From positions 72,299,741 to 72,363,740 of the forward strand of contig CM041465.1 of assembly GCA_023213395.1 (NCBI GenBank): 64,000 nucleotides of DNA. The letters run 5' to 3'. The first letter of the stretch is position 1. Each line of letters starts with the position of its first letter. Both the position numbers and the translations under genes were made by a program. The notes under the pieces were generated by a model. It saw nothing but the letters and a program-made list of their open reading frames with translations, was not told the origin of the DNA and did no database searches. Shown here one piece after another: positions 11,058 through 25,102 of this stretch. This DNA comes from Cycas panzhihuaensis (lineage: Eukaryota; Cycadophyta).

Positions 11058-14000
11058 TATTTCAAATAATTATGCCCTTCTTCTGACAATGGCCAAGTCT
11101 TTTACCCTATGTTTGTTTTTAGGGTTTGACTGATTGACTGTATGGTAGTGTCAAGACTACTTGGCATTTTGACTTATTGAAATCATGTTGATTGTATGTA
11201 TGCCTGACTTATATCACTGATGATTAAAATATCATTATAATATTTGATGAATAAAATCCCACTTAAAGTGCTCTTGATTCATTCATCTTAATAATCTACT
11301 TAGTGACTGTATAATTCCATTTCCTTTTTAATTACTTCTTTGATGACTTGATTAACTATTTACTAGACCAAATTATTACTTGGTGATGCCTTTCCCCTTT
11401 GAAAATTTTAAATTCTAGTTAAAAATATCTATTTTAGCTCAAAAAGTTTGATCATATTTTTCATCTTGAACAAAATTGTGATTACATTTTTTACCTTGGT
11501 CCAAAAATGTGACCTCCTTAATAAAATGTGATCTCTTTATAACTAAAAATGCAAGCTCAATTTTCACCATATTTTTAGTTCATTTTTAATTATAGTTTTC
11601 ATCATTTGTCATGCTTTTTCATCTTCCATTGTATTTTTCATCTATTTACCCACATAAAAAAATTTCAATGACGAGCTACTATTTTCACCACTTGATTTTC
11701 CTTCTTATAGGTGACCACAACTTGCTCTCTCTTGGATTTCACCCCTGGTTTATCCATTGCCTCATTCTATAAATACATCTTTATCTTTTAGTGGAAAGGG
11801 ATTTTTTAGCAAAATGTAGAGAAGCTTGGAAAGATAGGATTTGCTTTAGGGAAGAGATCTTAGATCTTTATAGCTTTTAATCACTCTGATGTTACAAATT
11901 ATATAGAGTCCCAATCTCCTTCATTTTATAGGTCTTTATTTGGAATTCAATCATGAGAAGCTCTTGGAATAAAGATCAAAGGATTTGACTAGATTTTATG
12001 AATATTCTAAGTGGAGTGCCCTCTTCAAGCTCACTCGTATCTCTTCCATTTCTAGAAAGCATTTGGATGTTGAAGCAGAAGTCATCTTCTTTTCTTATTA
12101 TGCTTTTCTCCTCTTTATTTCCTTTTATTTCATCATTCTTCTTTCCCTTCTTCTCAAGGTCACTCTCTTTCATTTCTTTCCCACCCCTCCTTTTGTTTCT
12201 ATCAACCAAATTGATAGAACAATTTGGAGGTACTCATTGGGTTAAAAACATTGACTTGAAGCATCCTTTTCATTCCATCTATAAGGCTTCTTTGGTAAGT
12301 TTGTTTGTTCTTTATCTCTTTTATCTTATTTACTTATTTCTTGAAGAAAAGTAATGAGAAAAAGAAGGACTTTAATGAGATTTATTTGAATTCCTCTTTG
12401 TCTGCCTATCATAGAGTCTTTCATTGATCTTTAGTAGTTTGGATACTTCATTTTTTCTTTCAAGTAGATTAATATTTAAGAAAATTACCTTTTTAGATAA
12501 ATTTTCTCTATCTTTCCTTCTTCATCACAAAAGGATTTGATAAGTGATCTTTGTAAAGACTTAACCTTGTATGTTGAGAGTTGTCTTTGAATTAAAACAC
12601 TTCTTTTGGCTTTTATTGGAACTTTGAATTAGCTGGTTCAGTTAAGGAAAAATATAGCAAGCTTTTACTAAGTAAGTACCTCTACCATTCTCGTTCACTT
12701 ACACAACAAATATTTTGAGTCTCTTTGTGCAAAAGAAAAGAAAGTAATTTTTGGCTAGGATAATTGTAAGAATAGCAAAAAAGCCTCCTTTCCATTTCTC
12801 TAGATGTTATCTTATTAAAAGAAAGGAATAATAAAGAGATTACATCAAAACTAAGTCTCTCTTTTCTTTGAGAAAGAAACAAAACCAAGAACAAAATTAC
12901 CTTGTATCAATTTACTTTCAAAAGGACATAAAGGCATTTAGATTATAAGGAACATCTAGGTTGCATTTATAAGAAAAAGAACATGTTGAACCATAATTGC
13001 ATCTCCATCATTCAAAGAAACAAAAAGGACATATAGGTTGTATTTATATTAGGGACTTAGGTTCCATTTAAATAAAAAGAACAAAAGAGCATTTAGGACC
13101 ATTTACATTACTTACATTTATTCCATTCAAAGAAAAAGGTGTTTAGGTTATATTTACATTACTTATATCATAAAAACAAAAATAGTATTTATAGTTATAT
13201 GTACTTAGATTGCATTAGGATTATATCAGCCTTATATTACTTTGTTTTGTGTTTTGTGTTTTGGTTACTTATTCACATAATATAAAAACACATATAGATT
13301 TTTATTTAGAGTTGCTTGCTTATTGGTCCCCCTAAGATAGGCCTACTTCTATTTACTAAGACTTTGTTGATTGACCAGGTAGTGATCCCTTAACATACCA
13401 ACCTTGTCCTTTCTTTAGAAGAAAATACAACCCATTGTGAAGGAGTCTTTAATTGACCAGACCTTCATCTCCTCAGTATATTAGACTCTCCCTCCTTTAG
13501 GTGTCATCTTATTTCCAACGTTTTCAATGCCAAAAATGGTAGTCCACTATCACATTTTGGGTTGAGAGTGGCTTCTTCATTTTCCTTCACCTCTAAGTGT
13601 GAGAATCCACTATAGTTAGATGTGATCATCCTTGGGTTGTCCATCGTCATGGGTGGATCATTATCAGGTGAGTGAGCCGACTAACCACCGATAAGGTCAT
13701 TAATTTAGGGTATGATCTATCCTGGATCCTCACACTCATTAATCCTCCTAATCTTTGGCATAGCTTGCCATAGTTTTCTCCTTAAGGGTGGGCTAGAGGT
13801 TTAGGTTAAGACCCCCTCTCCAACTTGAAACTTAGAAAGGGTAGAAGAGTAGGAAGCCATAAGAGATTGGTTAAGGAAAACTTTCCCTCAACATGCCCCT
13901 TGTTAAATAAAGGATTGATTGCTTTTCTTCTTAATAGAAAGGGGATTTTGATTTTGGTTTACTGATTGCATTTTATTTTCTTTGATTTAAAATATTTTCA

Positions 14001-14248
14001 TCTTTATCTCTTTGTTCATCTATGACATAAACAAAAAAAAAAAAGTGTAAATCAAACAAAATATCATTATGATATGCATTAAGACTCAAAACCAAATAAG
14101 CACCTTATACCTTGAACCTTCATATTACAAACCTAGAGAAATCATCCCTATTTCCTCAAATAGGATCAAAAGTCCTCATTGATCCTAATTACTTTAAAAC
14201 TCTCATTCTTGAGTCAACTTGGTTAAGTATGCCCCCCAACTTGGAACA
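11058..14248 (+). mobile_element. Gypsy-D 5' LTR
   Basis: It begins TATTTCAAATAATTATGCCC and ends ACTTGGAACA. It aligns along its full length with 34154-36936 plus 53100-53487. The first dinucleotide is TA in both LTRs. A TATA box lies at 11768. The reading frames inside are shared by both LTRs but have no recognisable domain. Confidence 0.92.
11768..11775 (+). promoter_or_regulatory. TATA box of the Gypsy-D 5' LTR
   Basis: TATAAATA followed by CATCTT, conserved at the matching position of the 3' LTR (34862-34869). It is the likely core promoter of the element. Confidence 0.6.
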
Positions 14249-14253
14249 TTTCT

Positions 14254-14271
14254 TAGTGACCATACTAGGGA
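14254..14271 (+). other. primer-binding site of Gypsy-D
   Basis: TAGTGACCATACTAGGGA, five bases after the LTR end. It aligns with the Gypsy-G site TGGCGACCATCTTTGGGG, as expected if TGGCG decayed to TAGTG by methyl-C deamination. The tRNA is not identified; the TGGCGAC start recalls the Arg tRNA primer of Ogre-type Tat elements. Confidence 0.6.
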
Positions 14272-14479
14272 GTTGTCAAAACTTCCTAGCCTCTTCTCAC
14301 AAAAACCAAATACCTCTTACCTCTCAACTTTTAAATTTTTATTCTACTCCAATAGACCTTTGATAAACATGCCTTACATGATCCTAAAGACTTCTTAGTC
14401 TCCGACTTATAGATCTTGTTGCATCTTCCCTTTCTAACAACCTTCTATTACAAGAAGGTTATGAAACCTCCATTGTAGA

Positions 14480-16600
14480 CCCTAGGTCTCCCATTAGGAT
14501 TCATGACATCAATAATCCATTTAAGCACGAAGAAGAGCCCTTGTTATATGAAGTATCCATTAGAGAAGCACTTCATCATCATCTCCCTTTATTGACCACT
14601 AGAGACCCTTGTCCCACTATAAGGGACTTGAAGCATCCACTTCACATCCCCCCCTCCCATAGCACATCCTTTTGAGGTAGCCTCTAGCCCTATTACCCCT
14701 ATATAAACTACCCCATACATCATTGACCAAGAGAGGGAAGACCATACATTGGCCTCTCAACTCTTTATATCAGCTATGGACCCTAGTGATATTGTTTAAG
14801 GATCTCAAATTATCCCTCCTATATCTTACAACATCAGCCTTACTTAGGATTTTCTTAATTGGGTCTATAACCTTCTCTTATTTCTCCCATTCAAGGAACC
14901 ATGTATCAATAAGGGACTCTTCCAAGACCAAGATTTATTTCTCCCTAGAGAGAAGCACATTCCCTACAAACTAATCTTTTCAATGCTCAACTCTACTCCT
15001 CTAATTCAAGCATGCCTATCCCTTAAGCATCAACATTCATCCCTCAATAATAATTGATCCCTCAATCTAGTATACTAATTCCCACATACTCTCAAACTCT
15101 TAATACTGCTCAAGTGGAACCATTTACTTCTAACCCACATGGATATCCTAGTCAACCTTTTAGCTATGGTCCCTATCCTCAATAAATCCCTTACCAACAA
15201 ACCATGACTAACCTTAAGAGGGAATTCATACCCCACACCACTGCTCAACCTCATTATGGATATATGGCACCCTAGTTTTCTTCCCCCTCATACCTTTTAT
15301 ACTTAAGCAATTGAAAATTTGGATCCTACCTAAACAATTCCTCAAATAACTTTATTGCTTAGGGCTAAGAGATCTTATATTGATTATAGGAAGAACTTAT
15401 TTCTATAAGATATGTTACTTTCTCCACTCTTACCTTTCATTCCCAAATTACCTAAGTTTTCAAGTGAGCCTTCTCAAGATCCTATAGCTCATATCCAAGC
15501 TTTTTCCCTTACCTACAATGATTACTTACCCTATGACTACATTATGATATGCCTATTCCCCAAGACCCTTCAAGGTGATGCCTTGAAATAGTTTTATCAA
15601 CAGAAACCCTTATCCATTCATACTTTCCAATAGTTAGTTGATACTTTTATTAGTTATTTTATTATTGCCTATCCTTTTGATATGGGAATCAAGTCCTTAT
15701 TGTCCATCAAGCAAGAGGTTGAGGAATCCTCTCATGACTTTATTCATCACTTTTAAGACTTAATTCATACCTCCTAATGCCCATTGGATGACAACCTAGT
15801 TTGTGATCTATTCACTAATATCCTTTAGGCCTCAATTCCATCTTGAGGTCTTGAAGTTGATGCCAAACTCTTACCAATATGTAATAGAAAAATGCCTTGC
15901 CTTTGAAACCTTCAAGATTTAGGTAATAATCAAGAAGCTCTCCAAACCAACTACTCTTAAAGATAAACCTACTCCTATAGAAATAAAAGCTCCTGAAGGT
16001 GATTGTACATATGATCATCTTACCTCTATTATTTAAGCACTAGAGAGGTCAATCAATACAAAACTTCGCATTGATCCTAATCTTAAAATAAAGAAAGAGA
16101 CTAAAGTTATTTAATTTGCCAAGCAAAAGAAAGATCAACCTCCTATTACCCTCCTACCTAAAAATATACCTTGGTGTACATACCATTAAATGGATATACA
16201 TGATCATGGATAATATAGCAAACTCAAGGTCATCTTAAACTGTGACTAGGTAAATGGAAAACCCACCTCTAAACCTAACTAAGACCAACTAATTCATAAG
16301 GACCTATTACCTGATCATACTAAGAAAACATCTTAAGACAAAGGCAAGGCTAAAGTTGATGACAATCATGACTCCTTATACTCTGAGTTTGGGCAAACTA
16401 ATAAGGGTTCAATTACTAATAAATTAAACCTTAAAAGGACCAATCCTCCAAATAAACCACCTACAAAAGGAGGCAAACCAAAGAAGACCATCAACGTTAT
16501 GGAGGCTTGTAAAACCTCCACCTCTACCAAACCACATGATTCCAACATCTCATCTAAAGATAAGTCTTTAAATAGTCCTACTTAACTACTCATTAGGCCT
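14480..16600 (+). pseudogene. Gypsy-D gag remnant
   Basis: Gag forms the particle that packages element RNA. The N-terminal part (to about 15380) is low-complexity and rich in Pro, Tyr and Gln. The core capsid region (15440-15900) reads LPKFSSEPSQDPIAHIQAFS, then DYLPYDYIMICLFPKTLQGD and KSLLSIKQEVEESSHDFIHH, a typical Retrotrans_gag pattern. At 16170-16215 WCTYH...HDHG is a decayed zinc knuckle of the WCxxHxxxxHDxxxC kind. The same order is seen in Gypsy-G (40800-41630). Many in-frame TAG/TAA codons stand where Gln is expected, so it is inactive. Confidence 0.8.
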
Positions 16601-16639
16601 ATACATTTTAGATCTATCCTATAATTAACCAAAGAGGGA

Positions 16640-17250
16640 TCCTTCTTACTTGTAGAAGAGTTAGAGACTATTCCCATCATAATGTCTATCTTGGATCTTT
16701 GGAAAAGTGACTAAGAATAAAGGCAACTCCTTTTAGACAATACAGAGGTTCCTAAACCCTCCTCTCCTAGGAATCTAATTATTGCTTTTGATCCTAGCCT
16801 TTTATAAGATGAAGAAAAATAAAACCACAATAAAACCTGACCCTTCTACATAGAAATAATAAAGGATGACATTAAGATTAAGAGGTGTATAATTGATGAA
16901 GGGTCTTCAATTAACATTATTTTATTACAACTTCTTGAAGACTTAGAAATTTCAACCTATGAGCTAGTTGATTGGATGTGTCAAAGCTATGACAAAAACT
17001 AAAATAATCCCATAGGCTAAGTTACCCTTCCTCTCACACTTGAAGGAAAAATTATTATGGCTAAAGTCACCATTATTGATTTTAATTTTGAATTTAAAAT
17101 GCTTCTTAGTCAAACTTGGATCGACCAAATGTCAGTAGTTTATTCTTTATAGTTTAGTGAAATCAAGTTCATCCATGATGAAGAAGTAAAGGTCATTAAT
17201 TGTAAGAATAAACTTATGTAAAAATCTATTTCATTAGTTGAAATAATCTA
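16640..17250 (+). pseudogene. Gypsy-D protease remnant
   Basis: A retropepsin-like aspartic protease would cut the polyprotein. IIDEGSSINII (16889-16920) stands where the catalytic Asp-Ser/Gly-Gly is expected; Tat-type proteases usually have DGGSS. The closing block MLLSQTWIDQM (17099-17135) corresponds to YNLLLGRPWLDQM in Gypsy-G. Stops occur inside. An acidic spacer without domains follows up to the RT. Confidence 0.7.
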
Positions 17251-17935
17251 AGAAAAAGGAGAATTGGCCTCTTCTCTTACTTCGTTAGGTTTTAGATAAT
17301 ATTTTGATGTTGATTTTCTATTTCAAATTAACCATGAGGAAACTAAACTAATCCTCATAAGCACTACCACTTAAGAGTCTAAACCATCCACTAATCTTCT
17401 CGATGGTATGATACCTTTATTAGATGCACCATTCTAATTTGATCTCTTAAACACAACTAGACTAGACCTTCCCTAACCCCGCACAACTAGGTTCATAACA
17501 TTAAGTTATGGATAAATCCATTTACATGAATGAAACCCTTATCATAAAATATATACAACCATTATATTAGTGATAGAAAGATCTATTAATAAATTAATAA
17601 AATAATCATTAATTCTTCTATTACAAACATCACTTTCCCTTACCTATATTATTCTGTCAACACCAACTTGCTCAATCTCCAAACCAATCAACATAAGAGA
17701 GCCACGTTTTACTCCTCCACTCTCAAAAACCATCTTTTAGCTAGATCATTTCAAGAATGATGAAGTAATCCTCTAATATTTAGCAGGATCCTCTCCCAAT
17801 TTACTCCCCAATTATCATAAATTAGGATTTGCTAAGTGTATCCATTTAAATTCATCATCATCGACTTGTAATCACTAACCTTTTTCCTCTTCTTTTCTCC
17901 TTGATCCATCCCCCTTACGTTTTGAAGAAGGAAAT

Positions 17936-19110
17936 ATGATACTTATCGAGGACACCATAGACATAAATATTGGAAATAAAGAAGAACCTAAAATAATCAA
18001 GGTTGGTGCTAGTTGTTCACCCTTTGAAATTGAGCAACTACGCAATCTCTTTATCAAATTCTCTTCTATCTTTGCATGGGACTATTTTGACATGAAAGGC
18101 CTTCAATCTGAGGTTGTGGTTCATAACATTATAATCTTACTTGGAACAAAGACCAAATATTAAAAACAAAGACCTATTTACGTACATCTATCTATTGCCA
18201 TTAACCAAGAAGTTGGAAAACTTCTTAAGGTAGCCTTTATTGAGTTAATTGATTACTCCCAATGGGTTTCTAACATTGTCCTTATAGCAAAAAAGAATGG
18301 TTCCATTAGAATATATATATTAATTTCTATGATATTAACCATTCATATCCCAAAGATAACTTTCTACTCCCTTTTATTAACTAGATTTGGGACCTGTTAG
18401 AAATAATATTATACAATGTCTTGTAATGTTATCTTATTATCTTATTTAAATATTTAATTAATAATTATATTAAAAGTTTGGTGAATAGACTATTGTCCAT
18501 TCAATGAACTTTACATTATCTTCCTTGATAAAATTATATGAGGATCTTCTTATATCAGGTTGGATAGGCCAACCAATAATGAGAGAGAGGATGAGATCTT
18601 GAAATGCTATATCATGTGCATTAATATTAATATATTATAAATTTTTAGAGGTGGTTTTTCTTCCCCTATAGGGGTTTTCCACCTATTAATTCTAGTGTAC
18701 TATTGTATATATAATTCGTGGATGCTTATTATTTAAATCTGTCGATTTTACCCCTCTTTTAAATAGGACCAAACTATTGGGTTTGAATTAATGTCTCTTA
18801 TGGATGGCTTCTTAAGTTACATTCAGATCCTCATTTCCCTTGATGACTGTCATAAGACTATTTTCACTACCCCTTTGGGTACTTTCATATACAAAGTTAT
18901 GCCTTTTGGCCTTAAAAATACTAGAGCCATCTATTAACAAGCTATGATTTTTATCTTTCATGACCTATTAGGGCATACCATTGTCATTTACCTTGATGAT
19001 ATGTTATCCTTGTCTTAGCATCAAAAGAATCATGTCCATGACTTAGAATAATTTTTAAGTGATGTAAAAGGTACCAACTCTATTAGAATTCTAATAAATA
19101 CGTCTTCACA
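17936..19110 (+). pseudogene. Gypsy-D reverse transcriptase, split by soloLTR-2
   Basis: An open stretch (17936-18163) ends in SIFAWDYFDMKGL, the usual lead-in to a gypsy RT. Then come EVGKLLKVAFIELIDYSQWV, INHSYPKDNFLLPFIN, the insertion at 18395-18765, SLMDGFLSYIQI, TIFTTPLGTFIYKVMPFGLK and the catalytic box IVIYLDDMLSLS (about 18985-19020). The YxDD residues are intact, but stops and the insertion make the gene dead. Gypsy-G carries the same domain in the same order. Confidence 0.85.
18395..18765 (+). mobile_element. soloLTR-2 inserted in the Gypsy-D RT
   Basis: 371 bases starting TGTTAGAAATAATATT and ending CTTTTAAATA, flanked by the perfect TSD GGACC (18390-18394 and 18766-18770). Removing it rejoins the RT between the finger and palm motifs. 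Length and ends suit a copia-type solo LTR whose terminal CA became TA; strand is assigned from TG...TA and is tentative. No other copy is in this window. Confidence 0.82.
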
Positions 19111-19740
19111 GTCACCTTTGGGAAAATGCCAGGTAACATAATTTTCAGAGAAAGTATCAGAGTCAACATTGATAAAGTAGTTGCCATTATAGATATGCCA
19201 CCTACCTAGACTTGAAAGTAAGTTAAATCCTTCTTGAGTAGACTTGATTTCTTAAGGTGTTTTATAGCTAACTTTGCTTTGAATGCTAAACCTTTAATAA
19301 ATCTCCTTAAGAAATATGTTCTTATCAAGTGGACTTCAACAACCTAAGAATCTTTTGATAAGCTAAAATAAACCCTTATTTCAGCTCCTGTCCTTACCCC
19401 ACCCTATTTTGGCAAACTGTTCATTCTTTACACCTCATCCATTAAAGAATCCTTAGGTGCTATGTTGGCCTAAGAAGATGAATTTGCTGAAAAATGTATG
19501 ATCTACTTCATTAGTCACACCTTAATAGCAACTGAATTTAATTGCTCTCCCTTTTAAAAAGAGTGTTTGGATTTAGTCTATACTACTAATAAACTTCACC
19601 ACTAACTATTAAGAAACACTACCGTTGTCATAGCCTAAATAGACCTAATTCATCTACTACTCAACAAAGTTAATTTAACAAGATGAGATGGTAAGTGGAT
19701 CCTTCTTGTATAACAATTTGACTTAAGCATAGTAAATCAT
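19110..19740 (+). pseudogene. Gypsy-D RNase H (first, gypsy-type)
   Basis: After the RT connection, VNIDKVVAIIDMP and VKSFLSRLDFLRCFI form the usual link. Then PYFGKLFILYTSSIKESLGAMLA, CMIYFISHTLIATEFNCSPF and ECLDLVYTTNKLHH match the gypsy RNase H in order. Gln codons have become stops. No second RNase H lies between this domain and the integrase. Confidence 0.8.
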
Positions 19741-19899
19741 AAGTCTAAAAAATAGATGATAATTACTTAGCAACTCACTATAGTACCATTACCTAACCAT
19801 AACTCCATAAGCATTAATGACTCTCTTCTAGATGAGCATATTTTACAAGTTGACACTACCCCTATAGATAATGATTAGTATAAAGACATTTGGTCCTAT

Positions 19900-21115
19900 C
19901 TTAGTGATCAAACATACTCCCTTTATGTTGATTCTAAGAAATAAAAAAGAGTGAGAGCCTTTGCACATAAATACCTTCTTTTAGATAATGTATTGTACAA
20001 ATGCTCCTTTGACGACATCTTATTAAGATGTCTCTTACCTTTAGAGGCCTGAATTGCTCTAACTAAATGTTGTGATAGCATATATCGTAGTAATTTTAGT
20101 GGCTAATCAATAGCTCTCTAAATCCTTCAGATTAGCTATTATTGGCTATCTTTATTCAAAGATGCTCACACATATGTATACAAATATGAGAAATACCAAA
20201 CACATTCCTGCTTAATCCATCAACCATCCACTTCACTTAGATCAATTCTTGCTCCTTGGTATTTCTCACAATGGAGGCTTGATCTCATAAAACAAATCTA
20301 TCCCCCATCATCTCTAAGTTATAAGTTCACCTTAATTACTTGAATACTTCATAAAATTGAGTGAAGCAATAACTACCAGAAAAGTAATAACTACCTTTAT
20401 TTTTTAACACATCATTTGTCACTTTAGGATCCCTAATGTTATCATTATGAATATAGATCTTCATTTTGTAATACTTAGGTCGATGAACTTTGTGATAAAT
20501 TTCACATCACCCATAGGATATCATTCCCTTACCACCCATAAGCTAATGGCCAAATCAAAGCCTTTAACAAAACCCTAACCAAAATATTGGCTAAAATAGT
20601 TACTAATTATTAATGAGATTAGCATACTCAACTTTTTCTTACTTTGTGGGTTTATTGTACTTGAATCATAATTACAAAAGGAATGACTACTTTCTCACTA
20701 GTATACAACACTAAAGTTATGCTTCCATTAAACATAGAAATCCTCTCACTAAAAATTTCTCTCAAACATTTTACTGATGAAGAATGGCTAAGATAAGCAA
20801 GAGTTTTAGAGTTAAAAAATATGGATAAAACTCATCTCAATGCCCATAAAATGAATCTAGCCTCAAAACATTATACTCAAGTAGCTTAAAATCGACATTT
20901 AAGACCTAGGAAGTTTTGTGTAGGGGATAAATTCCTTAAGCTTGAATATCTATATGAAAAGTAATCAAAATTCAACTCTAAGTGAGTAAGCCCTTATCTA
21001 GCTATTGAAGACTTAAATAATGAAGCCTATCATCTTTTTACCCTTGATGGACTCGAGTTCTAAAATCTAGTTAATTCTTAATTCCTAGGAAGTACCATGC
21101 TTAACCTTATTTTAT
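19900..21115 (+). pseudogene. Gypsy-D integrase remnant
   Basis: Integrase inserts the DNA copy into the genome. ISYYWLSLFKDAHTYVYKYE (about 20130-20190) is the zinc-binding N-terminal region with its Cys residues changed. WRLDLI (20273-20290) holds the first catalytic Asp. ANGQIKAFNKTL (20542-20574) is the third catalytic block, with Lys where the catalytic Glu should be. A C-terminal region with GDKFLKLEYLYEK (near 20920) matches YVLKLEYLHDRLTKF of Gypsy-G. Frequent stops confirm decay. Confidence 0.82.
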
Positions 21116-21164
21116 AAAGAGTATAAACTATGACTCCAAAGATTATATTTATTGACGAGTTGAA

Positions 21165-21625
21165 ACTATTGCAGACTATATACATTCCCTTCCAAGTTCA
21201 GACTTAAAGGCCATGGCTCTGAAAAGAGGGTAAACTTTCCATGTTTTATGACTCCTCTATTTTACTATATTCACATACTTTTAAATATCACCCTTTATAA
21301 ACCCTAGAAAATAGAAACATGAGCCTTGTTAAGCAAGCTTAACATACTTAAGAGTTAAGATGAGACCCATGTGAGAATTATGGGCTAAGGAGGACCTTGG
21401 TAAGGGGCAAGTTCCTCAAAGCCTCTTATACTTAGGAACAATCAAGGAAGAATACAACATACTTAGGAAATTAGTTGCTTGTTGAGTAGTACCACATGTT
21501 TGCTTGATAAGTAACTCATCACTTTCTAGAAGTACCATATAAATGCTAATCATTTGAGGTTCCCTTGTGTTGCTAGGCACTCGTGTGATCCTTATTGAGT
21601 ATATGTGGTAGTTATTTATTAATCC
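21165..21625. repeat. direct repeat, copy 1, left of Copia-E
   Basis: About 450 bases just after the Gypsy-D integrase recur in direct orientation at 31299-31770, right of Copia-E. Shared blocks include CATTCCCTTCCAAGTT, CATACTTAAGAGTTAAG and GAACAATCAAGGAAGAAT. About 45 unmatched bases separate this copy from the Copia-E LTR. Confidence 0.85.
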
Positions 21626-21670
21626 ATTAGTTAATATTAATTTGGTTTAATTAATCATGATTATTGAAAT

Positions 21671-21966
21671 GGTGCAAGATATTCAAAGGGTTACAACCCT
21701 TGTCAGGTGATATCTCTTGGAAGGATATTTATATCCTAAAGCCCTTATATATTCAATTAATTCAAGTAAGTGTAATCAATGTGATCCAAAAGATCTTTTA
21801 TTGTGGGTTTTTACCAAAAGATTTTTTGATGTAAATCTTATGTACCATTCATCTATATTCTGTAGATATATTTATTTGCTTACTGTGTATGGTTAATGAT
21901 TTTATAAATAGGAACACACACACACACACACACACACAGATATATAGAAATTCATGTTCCTTAACA
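21671..21966 (+). mobile_element. Copia-E 5' LTR
   Basis: It aligns with 31021-31298 through blocks such as TATTCAATTAATTCAAG and ATGTAAATCTT/CATAAATCTTG, and ends CCTTAACA. An (AC)n run at 21914-21938 is absent from the 3' LTR, so it grew after insertion. The start is set by alignment and may be off by a few bases. Confidence 0.8.
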
Positions 21967-21980
21967 TGGTATTAGAGCTG
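21967..21980 (+). other. primer-binding site of Copia-E
   Basis: TGGTATTAGAGCTG directly after the LTR end, a decayed initiator Met tRNA site. Confidence 0.75.
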
Positions 21981-23349
<1,369 letters not shown>

Positions 23350-23648
23350 TGAGATAGAGCATGTGATGCCAAAGATTATCTTTAACAACAACAATTTTAA
23401 TGAGTAGAAGGCCAATATGGAGTTGGTATTAATGGTGAATCAACTTTAGGGAATTATTAAGATGAAGGTGGATGCGATTCTGCTAGATCATAAAGAGGAA
23501 GTATGACTTTAAGAGAAGAAATTTATGGCCATAGGATTGTTAAAACTATCATTGGAACCAAAGTAGAGGGCCTTGGTTCATAATTAGGAAGAGCCAAATG
23601 AAATATAGATAAAATTGTGGATACTTTTGAGAAAAAGAAGACGAATAG
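23350..23648 (+). pseudogene. Copia-E gag, N-terminal part
   Basis: FNNNNFNE, a stop, KANMELVLMVNQL and a later NEI-IKLWI stretch follow the copia gag pattern (substrate-like FNGxNFxxW, then a helical region). The frame is cut at 23648 by Copia-F and resumes after the duplicated AATAG at 28968-28972. Stops stand where Trp or Gln codons are expected. Confidence 0.6.
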
Positions 23649-24283
23649 TGTTAGATATTGTGATAACAATTGTTTAAGGCTAAAATTTTGGTATGTTTTC
23701 AATGTGGTTTCCCCCCCTAATCTTTCTCGGGGGGTACCAAGGGGGGTGGATCAGGGGGTGCGGGGGGAGTGGAATGCCCCCCACTAAGACGGGGTTCGGG
23801 GGCGATAGCCCCTGACCTAAAAAATTAGCCCTATAAACCATATTAAAATGTAAAGAGAATCAAGGTCATTCGATACAAATACCCTAGATTCTACAGTTGG
23901 GATACATGCCTTAGATGTCCCTCTCATGTAGCCCGTTTTAGGGCTTTTCTTATTATGTTGAATGTAATGTAATGTATTGTGATGAGGGCAACGGCTAGTT
24001 GTTGTTCTTGAGAGCACTCTACTATTGAGATGTACTGTTTCTCCATTCTACAATAATAAAGATCGATACCTTTCCTATGTGGATGTTTCCCTAGCACCTT
24101 TCTTAGGGTTTTACCATGTTATATCGGGTGCATATGTGATGTTTAGCTTGTATATTGATGTTATTGTATTATCTCTAATTTTAGAACTTGTATGTTAAAT
24201 CTTAGTTTTTGATTCCTGTAACTAGTTGCAAAATAGTTCTTATCTTGTGGCATTTTAAAGTTTGGGACCTTGTATTCTCAACA
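23649..24283 (+). mobile_element. Copia-F 5' LTR
   Basis: It starts TGTTAGATATTGTG and ends TATTCTCAACA. Both LTRs carry a G-rich block (23709-23815 here), TATAAACC (23832-23839, possible TATA box) and AATAAA (24055-24060, possible poly(A) signal). It is closely similar to 28322-28967. Confidence 0.95.
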
Positions 24284-24285
24284 AG

Positions 24286-24298
24286 TGGTATCAGAGCC
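24286..24298 (+). other. primer-binding site of Copia-F
   Basis: TGGTATCAGAGCC, two bases after the LTR, is fully complementary to the 3' end of plant initiator Met tRNA. Confidence 0.92.
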
Positions 24299-24385
24299 AT
24301 TTTTTGTTTTGCAGCGAGTCTGTGAAGGTTTTTGGTGTCGGCTTTTCTATACCAAAATCACAAAACTAGTAGGTGTAAAGTTCGA

Positions 24386-25102
24386 GATGGAGAAATTCAA
24401 TGGCAAGAACAAATTTAAGTTATAGAAGCTAAAAGCACATGATATTCTTGTACAACAGGGTTCCCTTGCAGGTAAATCGAAGAAACTCACAGGGATGGAT
24501 GATGGTGATTGGGATGACTTAGACAAAAAGGTACTTAGCACAATATGATTGTGCTTGGTAGATGAAATCTTGTTTAACATCATAGGGGAAGAGACAGCAG
24601 CAGGATTATGGACTCGATTGGAAGGCCTGTATATGACTAAATCAGTAACAAATTGTATCTACCTGAAGAGGCAATTGTACTCATTACGGATCAAGGAAGG
24701 TACAAAAATTACTAACCATTTAAATGTTTTCAATAATCTTATTTGTCAGTTAACTAGTATCGATGTTAAAATTGAGGATGAGGACAAGGTTGTTACTTTG
24801 TTATGCTCATTACCCGAATCCTAGGATAATATTGTCACTTTAATTAGTTTTAACACTATAGATGTATTGGATTATGATTATGTTGTGAGTGCTTTACTAA
24901 TAGAAGAAGTGTTGAGGAAATCTAGTTTTGAAACCTCCACACCAGAAGCTATGACAGTAAGGGGTAGAACATTTGAGAGAGGACAAAACTCCAAGGATAC
25001 ATCAAGGTCCAAGTCAAAGAGCAAAAAGAGTAAGCTCAGGTGTTGGCATTATAATAAGACTGATCATCTCAAGAAGGATTGTTACAAAAGGAAGGAGTTC
25101 TA
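24386..25102 (+). pseudogene. Copia-F gag
   Basis: The start ATG (24386) opens MEKFNGKNKFKL, the usual copia gag beginning. The central helical region reads LWTRLEGLYMTKSVTNCIYL. The zinc knuckle reads CWHYNKTDHLKKDC (about 25038-25083), the CX2CX4HX4C pattern with its second Cys changed to Tyr. Basic Ser/Lys repeats precede it. Stops interrupt at 24424, near 24547 and at 24822, mostly former Gln or Trp codons. Confidence 0.85.

Noticed and set aside
11985-12354. Overlapping 86- and 118-codon frames repeated at 35075-35435
   Set aside because: They recur only because they are in the two Gypsy-D LTRs; they are low-complexity Ser/Phe/Leu frames without domain.
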